Positions 13,801 to 25,800 of a DNA stretch of 64,000 bases are shown here, piece by piece. Position 1 is the first letter of the stretch; each line of letters opens with the position of its first letter. The notes under the pieces were generated by a model. That model was not told the origin of the DNA, did no database searches, and was given only the letters and a program-made list of their open reading frames with translations. A program made the translations under genes and the position numbers. This DNA comes from Solen grandis (Eukaryota > Mollusca > Bivalvia > Adapedonta > Solenidae), in NCBI GenBank assembly GCA_021229015.1, contig CM037780.1, forward strand, positions 64,209,354 through 64,273,353. The letters are read 5' to 3'.

Positions 13801-16800
13801 TATATAGCACGAGTTATGTTTATTTTACACTGTATTAGATTCTCCTTTTGTTCCTTTGTATGAGAAAGCTTTAGAACCCATTGTGTCATGTTACAGTTGA
13901 CACAAAGCCACATTTGCTGTTTAGTTATTTCCCAAACTGTATTCACACATTTGAAGTATATAATGAAATAAATGTTTTGTTTCTATTTTCCAATAAAAAT
14001 CCATCTGCGTTTATAATGTGTACATTTTAAAACTGTATCATATTTCATTGAAAATTAGGTTTTAAGTATAAATTACTTTGTTATGAGTTTGTTAATTTTC
14101 CTAAGTCTAATTATTTATGCAAAGCAGGAAATTAAATTTCTAACTCAAACTATCTTCACAGCCATGGTATAGCGCTTATGCTCTCACGTATTTTTGCTCG
14201 ACTCTTCCCCAATCTTTCTCGGAACAGTGGGATTATGACATGGAGGTAACAAACCCTGGATGTTGTTCCTGTGACATGTGTGGAGACCATAGACTGGCCC
14301 TTGACACTGTACTCTATCAGTCTGCCATTACTCTGATGTGACATCATACACTGTGCGCAAACATGGACCTTTATGATGGGGAGAGGCCCATAGTTTAGCC
14401 ATAGTGAAACAGAAGTCTTTTTATCAGTTTGACTCAGTTTTGCAATATTTTTTCCAACTCAAAATTGCTTATGAGATTTGAACAGTGTAACACATGTTCA
14501 GCCTGCAATTTGCTTGAAGGTTGTCCAAGTTTTATGCTGTTCATATTACAGTTTTCGTATGGTTAAGGAATGAGGAAAATACTAAACAGACAAGTATAAG
14601 AACAGTTATACCTGAAAGTAAACTGCAGACTGATCTGGTTCTATGCTGTTTTCTGCCTTTCTGTATGATATTCAGATACCAGGTAACAGTATGAAACCTA
14701 ACCAGGGTGGAAAGTAATCCAGGCAGAGCTTTAGACTGGTCTTATTAGGTCTTATAAGGAGTCTTGTCTGTGATAGAGTTAAGTGTTAACATTGAGTGTT
14801 GCTACAGTGATCCAAAGTCACTCCTGATAATGATTTCTCTTTAATTTTCTCTCTGACTTAAACTTTAACAATACTTCTTAAGAAATATTGATAAAACACG
14901 TTTAATTCTATATCTATCTCCATGTCATCAGAATGTTGAGAGCTTTCTCAGATGAATAGATTTGAAACTAGAATCAGTAATTTTGATGAAATACCAGTTG
15001 TCCCATTCTTACTTACATAAGTATGTTATATTCGGCAGTCCCAACATTATACCTAGATAAAATAAAGTTTACAAATTTTAACCTAAAGATCAGTAAGTTA
15101 GAGGGAAGATTGAAGTTTATAATTTGTGTCAGGAGTGAAGATGTTCATCAATCAATTGCCATTTTAATTGATTACTGCATGTTGTGAAGTTATGTCTTGT
15201 GTGCTTGTCCACACTGTCTACTGTTTGTGTTTATTTTTCTTACAAATTATGACCTCATTATACATGAGTGTGAGCTGAACATGTTATTTTGCTTGTTAGC
15301 CATTTTCATTAATTAACCAATCAAAACCATCCTAGTATTCTCATTCCAGTAAGTATCTGTAATGATAAGACTTGTAGAGTGCTGCAATATGCCGGGTGTG
15401 CATGATGGCCAGATTTTAGAGTGTCTGTTTGTTTTGAGCTTGAACCAGGCTTGGTTGGAGATTTTATGCATGCCTTTGACTCATATTGGGAACCAGACAT
15501 AACTTTGCGCATACTAAGTGATGATATGTGGGGTTATAGGTAATGGCAATATTTAAGTCAATATGTAGATGAAATATGAAAAAAATCATAAATAGTAAAG
15601 GTTTTGTTGTTGTACAGATTTGAACACAGAAAATTTGCTTTACATATAAGCATATTATAAGAAGGCAGAGATTGGGATTTAAGCAAAGGACGAGGTTTTA
15701 GTGTGGGCATTAGACAGTCATGATTTGAATGTTAGCATGCATATCCTGTAGGATCTCCAGTCTTGAGAAGGATATTGATATGATGGTAAGGATCATACAT
15801 GCACTTTTGGAGTAAGAAAAAGTGAGCTATGATAATACTGTATAGACATTGCGAGAATATGGAATGCTGATATATTTAAGACGTCAACTTCTACCATACC
15901 TGTATACGGCCCATGCAATTGTCATAGGCACATCAGCAGAGAAACTATATTTCAACTACCATAATTAAGTCTAGAAGAAAGTGCCGTGGTCAACCTGAGT
16001 GCTAATCGTGAAACTGCTCCATCCCTTTCTGTTTTTATATGCACTGTCAGCCTTCAAAATGTTTGTGTTCATTGTTTCTGAATCTAAAGGTCATAAGTTT
16101 GATATCCACTGAGGGCAAGAAATCTTTATGAACTTCAAAGAACAAAGTACTAGTCCAGTCAAGGAACTGTCAGGGAAGATAAGTATCAGTTGTGAAAATG
16201 CTCGATTCCTAATCAGTGAGACAGTAATCAGTTTAAACTTACAGTAGTTAACTGATATTTATAGGAGAATAAAGTTTATAGTGTACCTTAAGCTGTCTGT
16301 AGTTTGAATGCTGTTTTAAATTTTATTGTTATCATTGTGTTTTATTGCTTATACTACTAATAATATTACTACTGTTGTAAGTAGCTTTATTTTACAGTCA
16401 TTAAATTTCTCCACATTTTATTGTAATAGATTAGTAAACCTGTATGTTTGTTCAAGTGCAATCATTCCATTTAAAACGGCTAGGTATAGTCCACATTAAC
16501 TTGTATAATTTACATCCACCAGTCATAATATATGGTCTCCACACCTGTGTGATCATTATTCTGTTGTGATGTGTATTTGATGAATAATTTATCTGTAGTT
16601 TTTATAGTGATGAAGATTGCTGCACAGTCATTAATCTGATGAAGTGTCTAGCACTTCAATCTCAGATGCTGTGACTAACACACAATCAGATGAGCCTGGT
16701 AGAACCTGGCAGTAGTGATGTGAATGTATATGACAAGGCACATAATATATGCAATTGTTCCAATCAAGATTGCAGTGTTCAACACTTAAAATTTGAACCT

Positions 16801-19800
16801 CTGATTATCCTATGTATTATATCAATTTATTATAAATAGTCCACCATTAGACATCTTAGAATTTGGGACTAGATAGTCCATTAGACTTCTTTTGTCTGTG
16901 AAAAAAAAAGAATAAACATTTCACTCTGTAGAACAAAATCTCTCAGATGTGTTGCATCATCAGCTGTAATTTTCAAAGTTTTAAAAACATTGTAGGGAAC
17001 AAAAACATCAATGTTGGACTCCAACAATCATGTTTTCCATTACTCTCAATTTATCAACTGTTGGATCAAGTCGCAATTTGACATTTTTACTCGTGAAGCA
17101 TTTACATACATTTGATACTCTCCATTTGGATTTTAAAACATCAGTAACTAATGGAGCATTTTGTGGTCAAATGTTGTCAGGAAATGAAAATGTTTTAATG
17201 TTTTTTCTCATTATAACTTAGATGATTTTCAATTACTGTAAGTTTTTTTTCTAGTTGTGATACAGTGAATGCATAGCTGCATGGGTATTTGTTAATGTGA
17301 AATTATATGTCAGCTTTAGATGATTTAAATTTAATTACCAGATGGTGCTTTTATATCAGTCCATTAACTGTTCATGCTGCCTACAAATACATGTAGTGCC
17401 TTTTAAGTTTTTTTTGCTTTCATCTGCTGTGGCTAACTTATTGATAAAGTGTGTTTTAAGATTGTTGAACCTCAAATAATTCACAGTTTAAAACAAGATA
17501 AATGGTTAACAGGACTGATGATGAAACTGAAGGATAATTCTGATAATTGACAAAAAAACACTTGTTCCTCTGCTTAAAGTATTGGAAAACTCCTATTTCA
17601 CCAAGTCATCTAAGCATTGCCCTGCTTCCGATATCTTACCTTTGATCATTTGGCTATGCCCAATCTGCATGAACAAAAAAGTCTGAAACTCTTATATATA
17701 CATAATTTGATTAATATTAGCTTATTGGTTGATAAGAGATGATACTGATTAATATTAGCTTATTGGTTGATAAGAGATGATACATACCAGAAAACTCTCA
17801 TATGAACAAGAAGTGCAACAGATTATCAGTGTTAGTCTTCTGACATACTACTAAAACATTGACTCTTTTTCAAGGTAATTTAAGTGTAAGTGTTGAATGA
17901 ATCTTGATTGTTCTCAATATGAACAAGTTCTATTAGTCATTCTACTGGTATACAACTTTTTTACATTAAAACTGCAATAATCCAAGAATTAACCGTAAAG
18001 AAATGAAAACACTTAGAAGATAGCAAGGCTTGAAAAAAAAACATTTTCCCTAGTTTTTTCTGTTTCTCAACACAAGGACTTGGAATTACCATAAATTTTA
18101 GCTCTTCTGAGGACATGTGCTCAGGATGAGCTGTTAGGATCGACGAATGTCTGTCATCAGTCTGTTGTTTATCCATCGTCCACAATTAGTTTGTTTGCAC
18201 TCTAGCATCTTCATTTCTTAAGCAATCATTTTCAAACTTTATGACAATATTTATTATCATAATATCTCTGCCAAGTTCGATAATGGCTGATATCGGCCTA
18301 TTAGGTCAGGAGTTATGCCCCTTTTAATATTAAAAAATGCCAGATTGCTTTCACTTTGTTTGCACTCTAGCATCTTCATTTCTTCAGCATGAAATACTGT
18401 CGAAGTGACAGTAAATTCAGGTAGTAAAGTCATTTCTTAAGCAATTATTTTTAAACTTTATGACAATGGGATTACCATAATCTCTTGACCAAGTTCGTTT
18501 TTGGCTGATATTAGCCTATAAGGTCAGGAGTTATGCCCCTTTTTATATAAAAAATGCCAGATTTCAGTTTGTTTGCACTCTAGCATCTTCATTTCTCAAG
18601 AATCATCTTCAAACTTTATTGCAGTGTTTATTAACATATCTTCAACCAAGTTTGATTATGGCTGATATCAGTCTATTAGGTCAAGATTAATGCCCCTTTT
18701 GATATTAAAAAAACAACAGATTTCACTTTGTTTCCACTCATTCCAGTAATCGTCTTTAGTCTGTAGAACAATGTTTATAGCCATATTCTTTCGGCCAAGT
18801 TCCATTATGGCTGATATCGGCCAATTAGATCAGGAGTTATGCCCCTTTTATGTTTAAATTTGTTTAAAGCATAATCTCTCAGTTTTTGGTTTTTTTTTGG
18901 AATTGAAATGTATTTAGTACAATTAAACAATAATTTAGCAACTTGTATAGGCAATGAAGGCATTTTTTCTCACTTGAGCATCTTTAGAGTAATCTTGGCC
19001 CTCTTTTTTTTTTAGCTCACCTGAGCATAGCTCAGGGTGAGCTTTTGGGATACTTGATTGTCCGTCTGCCATCGTCCGTCGTCCATCAACAATTTTGATG
19101 TTAACACACTAGAGGCCACAATTTTGATCCAATCTTCCTCAAACTTGGTCAGAATGTTTGTCTTGATGATATCTTGAACCCTTTCGAAAATGGGTCAGGT
19201 TGGATCAAAAAGTAGGTCAGTAGGTCAAATCTTAGAAAAATCCCTTTCGAAAATGGGTCAGGAAAAAGTAGGTCAGTAGGTCAATCTTAGAAAAATCTTG
19301 TCCGTCAACAATTTTGATGTTTACACACTAGAGGCCACAATTCTGATCCAATCTTCCTCAAACTTAGTCAGACTGTTTGTCTTGATGATATCTTGAACCC
19401 TTTCGAAAATGGGTCAGGTTGGATCAAAAAGTAGGTCAGTAGGTCAAATCTTAGAAAAATCTTGTTTACACACTAGAGGCCACAATTTTGATCCAATCTT
19501 CCTCAAACTTGGTCAGAATGTTTGTCTTGATGATATCTTGAACCCTTTTGAAAATGGGTAAAAAGTAGGTCAATAGGTCAAATCTTAGAAAAATCTTGTT
19601 TACACACTAGAGGCCACAATTTTGATCCAATCTTCCTCAAACTTGGTCAGAATGTTTGCCTTGATGATATCTTGAACCCTTTCGAAAATGGGTCAGGTTG
19701 GATCAAAAAGTAGGTCAGTAGGTCAAATCTTAGAAAAATCTTGTTTACACACTAGAGGCTACAATTTTAATCCAATCTTCCTCAAACTTGGTCAGAATGT

Positions 19801-22800
19801 TTGTCTTGATGATATCTTGAACCCTTTCGAAAATGGGCAGGGCCGAACCGAAAAGTAGGTCAATAGGTCAAATCTTAGAAAAATCTTGTTTACACACTAA
19901 AGGCCACAGTTTTGATGCAATCTTCCTCAAACTTGGTCAGATTGTTTGTCATGATGATATCTCGAACCAGTTTGAAAATGGGTGGGGCTGGATAGAAATG
20001 TAGGTCAGTAGGTCAAATCTTAGAAAAATCTTGTTTATACTCTGAGGGCAACATTTTTGGTCCAATCATCCTCAAACTTTGGCAGAATGTTTGTCATGAT
20101 GATATCTTTTGTGGATGGGGTCAGAAAATTCCTGAACATTGTTTCACCTCATCATTTTAATTCTAAAGCCATCTGTTTTGTACAGGCAATGAATGATACT
20201 TTTCTCAGGTGAGCGATCTAGGGCCGTCTTGGCCCTCTTGTTAGCTCACATGAGCACAACGTGCTCAAGGTGAGCTTTTCTGATCGCCTTTTGTCCGGCG
20301 TCCGTGCGTGCGTCCGTGCGTCCGGCGTCAAAAATTGCTTCAAACAACATCTCCTCCTAAACGGCTTGGCCAATTTGTAAAATATTTTGCAGGAATGTTC
20401 CTTAGATAAAGCTCTACTAAAGTTGTATAAATGGTTCTGGTCCATCGCATAATTAGGTCACAGGAGCTAAAAATAGATTTTAAAAATGAAAATTTAAAAA
20501 ATCTTCTTCTCTGAAACCACAAGGCCTAACCTTTTGATTTTTGGTATGTAGCATCATCTTATGGGCCACTACCAAGATTGTACAAATCATAGCCCTATGG
20601 TGATAAATGACCCCGCACCAGGGGTCACTTTTTTACATAGAGTTATATAGAAAAATCTTAAAAAATCTTCTTCTATGAATCCATAAGGCCTAGAGCTTAG
20701 ATATTTGGTATGTAGCATCATCTTATGGGCCACTACCAAGATTGTACAAATCATAGCCCTATGGTGATAAATGACCCCGCACCAGGGGTCACTTGTTTTA
20801 CATAGAGTTATATAGAAAAATCTTAAAAAATCTTCTTCTATGAATCCATAAGGCCTAGAGCTTAGATATTTGGTATAAAGCATCATCTTATGGGCCACTA
20901 CCAAGATTGTACAAATCATAGCCCTATGGTGATAAATGACCCCGCACCAGGGGTCACTTGTTTTACATAGAGTTATATAGGAAAATCTTAAAAAATCTTC
21001 TTCCATGAATGCATAAGGCCTAGAGCTTAGATATTTGGTATGAAGCATCATCTTATGGGCCACTACCAAGATTGTACAAATCATAGCCCTATGGTGATAA
21101 ATGACCCCGCATCAGGGGTCACTTGTTTTACACAGAGTTATATAGGAAAATCTTAAAAAATCTTCTTCTATGAATCCATTAGGCCTAGAGCTTAGATATT
21201 TGGTATGTAGCATCATCTTATGGGCCACTACCAAGATTGTACAAATCATAGCCCAATGGTGATAAATGACCCCACACCTGGGGTCACTTGTTTTACATAG
21301 AGTTAAATAGGAAAATCTTAAAAAAATCTTCTTCTATGAATCAATAAGGCCTAGAGCTAAGATTTTTGGTATGTAGTAGCATCTAATGGTTCATTACAAA
21401 GATTTTCAAAGTCTTGGCCCTACGGTGATTAATGACCCTGCGCCCAAGTCTTCTCTGAAACCATATAGCCCATTGCTTAGATATTTGGTGTGTAGTATTG
21501 TCAGGGGTAAAATGTTTTAGATTAAGTTATATCAGAATCCTTGTCTGTTTAAAAACCTTGACATCAGCTGAAGCAATGGTACTCAGGTGAGCGATTCAGG
21601 GCCATCATGGCCCTCTTGTTTGAAGATGCTTGAGATGTTTGCATCTCTCCAGTCTTTTGGTAATTCTCCTGTGTCTATTGAATACTGTAGGATTATTTTC
21701 AGGATTGGGGCTAGTTCTTTTGAGCATTCTTTTAGTATTCTATTAGGAATGTTATCTGGGCCAGAAGCCTTTGATGGATTTATTTTTGATAGTAGCTTCT
21801 CAAGTCCTTTCTGTTCAATTTTTATTGGTTTGATGTTTTTCTTCACTTGGTTTTAGCTCACATGAGCACAACGTGCTCAAGGTGAGCTTTTCTGATCGCC
21901 TTTTGTCCGGCGTCCGTCGTCCGTGCGTGCGTCCGGCGTCAACAATTGCTTCAAACAACATCTCCTCCTAAACGGCTTGGCCAATTTGAAAAATATTTTG
22001 CAGGAATGTTCCTTGGATGAAGCTCTACTAAAGTTGTATAAATGGTTCTGGTCCATTGCATAATTAGGTCACAGGAGCTAAAAATAGATTTTAAAAATGC
22101 AAACTTTGAAAATCTTCTTCTGCAAAACTGCAAGGCCTAGAGCTTAGATATTTGGTATGTAGCATTATCTTATGGGCCACTACCAAGATTGTATAAATCA
22201 TAGCCCTATGGTGATAAATGACCCCGCACCAGGGGTCACTTGTTTTACATAGAGTTATATAGAAAAATCTTAAAAAATCTTCTTCTATGAATCCATAAGG
22301 CCTAGAGCTTAGATATTTGGTATGTAGCATCATCTTATGGGCCACTACCAAGATTGTACAAATCATAGCCCTAGGTGAGCGATTCAGGGCCATCATGGCC
22401 CTCTTGTTTTTTAAGGGAGGGGAGTGGGGTTGGTTGGCTGTCAGAGGGAAAACAATACATGAGATTTAATGTATATAAAAAAGATGAATTTTTATAAAAT
22501 CATACAATTATGATGTATATACATTCTGTAAACTACGTATAATATTTGTGTAAGTCATGCTTGTACAGCACATTTATTCTTGCTGTTGGTATGCTTGTGT
22601 TCTCAGCTTACACATTAATTACATTGGCCTCACACCCATACTTTATCAAAATCATTATTTTTAAATACTTAATCAATATAAATGTGTGCATGGTGTCAAG
22701 ATAAATATATTACAATTATCTTCATTAAAATTCCTTGTACTAGATCAGGGTCAGCTATTACAAACTGCCTTAGCAGCCTATTCATTGAAATTATCTTTTT

Positions 22801-25800
22801 TGTGCATACCTTTTGAGGATTAGATAATTATGTTTTTGTGACAAGTAATAATCTGAATTCTAATGTCTGTTGAAATTGCAGATAATTTTGTTATTATGTT
22901 GTTTTTTTTTTTTTTTTTAAATTTAATTTTAACTATTATATTTATTAAAACACTGTTGTGTGACAAAATTAAAAATGAAAGAAAAAAAGTTGATTCTAAC
23001 CCCTATATAAATCATGAAGATCATTATTCATGTTTTTGGGTTTTTTTTTGTATTTTGTCTTTTTTTCTTTCTTTTTTTTAACAAGAAACAATTCACAGCA
23101 TTTGCACTCTGTTACATATAATGCTGTTATTTCAAAAAGTAGATGTATTAAAATACAACAATTTTCAGCTTACAAGTTTGTCCATATCCTATAGGTATCA
23201 CAATAGCTTTAGACAATAAAAGGAAGAAACTATAAGAGACTACATATTGCCCTGACAGGCGGCTTTTATTTCATGCTCATATAGTTTTAATGGTATCTGA
23301 TAGATTCAGGTTTTTACAGTGTTTGTATGCGCAAAGAACATACAATATTCCTGATGAATCACAGAGTTGTTTGCTCTATGTTTTCAGTGGTTTGAGGAAA
23401 AACAACAACAGATAGAGAATCTAGACCAACAGTTGCGGAAACTACACAATGCTATGGAGTCCCTGGTTGTGCACAGGAAAGGTATGTATGCTCCTTTTCT
23501 GCTTTGAGAAATAAGCCATTCAACAGCTTGCCAAGCTGATGTAAATCCAGATTAAATATAACATGGCTGATTCACCAATATTGTTTGGAGTCCCCTCATT
23601 ATTTGAATTTGTCAGGTTAGCAAGTCTTACAGTTGGCTTGCAGTACGTCAGCAGTTCTACTTGGTTTTTCTCCACCTGTAATTCATTTGACATCATTATA
23701 TGACTGTAATATTTTTGCAGTGATGCCCTAAATGACATGGAATAACTTGAATTATGCACTGTATTCAGTCAGACGTGGTAAGTGAGCAGTTTTACACTTG
23801 CAATTAGTTGTCTTATGAAACTGTCACATGATACATTCCCCTGTTGTTTAATGAGAAATTCTAGGTTAATTAACCCTTTATTAGTCCCCTACCAGTGTTT
23901 ACAGTGGAGGGGACTATAGGTTTGCCCAACGTCTGTCTGTCAGTCTGTCCCTCTGTTCATCAGGATGTCCAGAAATCTGGATCCCATGATAACTTTAAAA
24001 CCATTCAAGATAGAATTATGAAACTTGGTATTTGAATAGATGGCAGTATGGAGATTCTGCACGTTTTTTTTGTTTTTTTTCTTGGACCAAAATTCTGGGT
24101 GCTATAGTAATGGAATGATTATGCACCTCACTGGTAAGGGACTCATTTGTTGCATGCAACACCATTTACTTGTCTTATGTGTATTGGCAGAGAAGAACCA
24201 GAACAGATCCTGGAGCTTCCCATGCTGTTGCATTCTTCATTTCAAGTCACCTTGCCATTCATATCCAGCCATGGTATTAGTAAAGTGTTCATTAACAACA
24301 ACTCCTTTAACATCTTTTTTTTTGTCCCAGATGTTTTGAGCTATATCTATAACTGAGAAAAAGACTGTTTGAAAATTACCACATGAGGGCACACAGGCTA
24401 TTGTCACTGGCCAGGTGTATGGTTTCAAACCTGTCATGGTTATGTTATTGCACATCTACTATAGGTGACAAAATATCGTAACAGATAACCAAAATAAACA
24501 CTGGGAACCAGATAGTAGCATTGCAACACCTGGCAACAAGTAATAATATAAGATGCAGAGATGAGTTCATTGAATTTTATAGGGAGTCTGCAGGGACCAT
24601 CTATATCTGTATATCGCGACATGCCATATATAGCAACATAGGATATCGTTACAAACATATATAGCTGTATATGTCATTTTACCATGTTTAATTGTCACAT
24701 ATTCCACATGTATGCTTTGATGTTCCTAATGAAGTAAACACTACACGAAAATGATGTTAATTAGTGTATAGCCTGTATGGAATAATCTGTGATACCTTCT
24801 TTATTCTGAACTGAATCATTGTTTTGTATAGTCTTATGCAAGATTAATTTTTCTCCAGCTTTTATAATATTTTTTCATTATTTATCTTCCCAAGATCTTA
24901 GTGTGTGCACAGCTGTCTTTGCCAAGAGTGCAGCAATGCTTGGGGCTGCAGAAGAGCACACAGCACTTTCACGTGCGCTGTCACAGCTGGCCGAGACGGA
25001 AGAGAAGATAGAGCAGCTACACCGGGAACAGTCAGAACAGGATTTCTATGTGATGGCCGAGCTTCTGAAGGACTATATCTCCTTGATAGGATCTGTCAAG
25101 GTATTGTGATAAACTTGCTTTTTGCTTTTTTTATCAAAATTTGGGAAGAGACACAGGACTTACTAAGTAACGACTGGCATTTCAGATGTACATTTTTTTG
25201 CCTTTGGATGTTCTTGTTTACAATACTTACTGATCTATTTCTTCAAACATGGGTCAAGCTACAGTTTCAATTGACTTGTATGCCTTCTTTGTCATACACT
25301 TATTCGTACTTGTAGATGTTTTTGAAAACAGGCACCCAACCTTAGCAGGACACCATGGTTTATTGGCAGTGTGTATTGGCTAAGAAACCAATGGACGAAA
25401 CTCCTCCCCCTATTGATGTTTTGACAGTTTCTATTCATTCCTAGGTTAAGTGCTCACAAACAGTATCACAAACAAAAACCACATGTTCTTTAGAGTAAAG
25501 TAGGCCAACTATTCACCATCTACTTCACACTTTCACTGGTTGGATAAGCCAGTTAATGTAAACATACTTGATTGACAGTTAAGGAACCGTCCATGGTTTA
25601 GAGTTTGATTCCCACCAGTATGATTACTGTGATAATCTTTCAGAACCATTTCAAGAGCATAGCACATGTCCAATTTAGTAATTGTCAAATTAAAATTGTT
25701 TGTACCTAAATTGATGTAAAAGAAATGTGAACTTGCAGGAGGTCTTGCATGAGAGAGTGAAGACATACAAGAACTGGAAAGAGGCAGAGGCAACACTGAC

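Larger units (their letters stand above)
10801..18099. other. First part of the long SNX intron, mostly unique sequence
   Basis: AT-rich sequence with no gene. It contains a 44-bp dispersed duplicate (12351-12394 and 13820-13863), a candidate microexon (14228-14245), and weak remnants of the 2049-2282 MITE interior around 14505-14660 (for example TTTATGCTGTTC and CTGATCTGGTT). It also contains a 38-bp tandem duplication (17708-17783). Confidence 0.5.

Noticed and set aside
20587..21084. 165-codon open frame on the minus strand with repeated peptides
   Set aside because: It is the translation of the 165-bp tandem monomer, which lacks stops because the period is a multiple of three.
24905..25315. 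136-codon frame overlapping an SNX exon
   Set aside because: Out of frame with the conserved BAR-domain reading.
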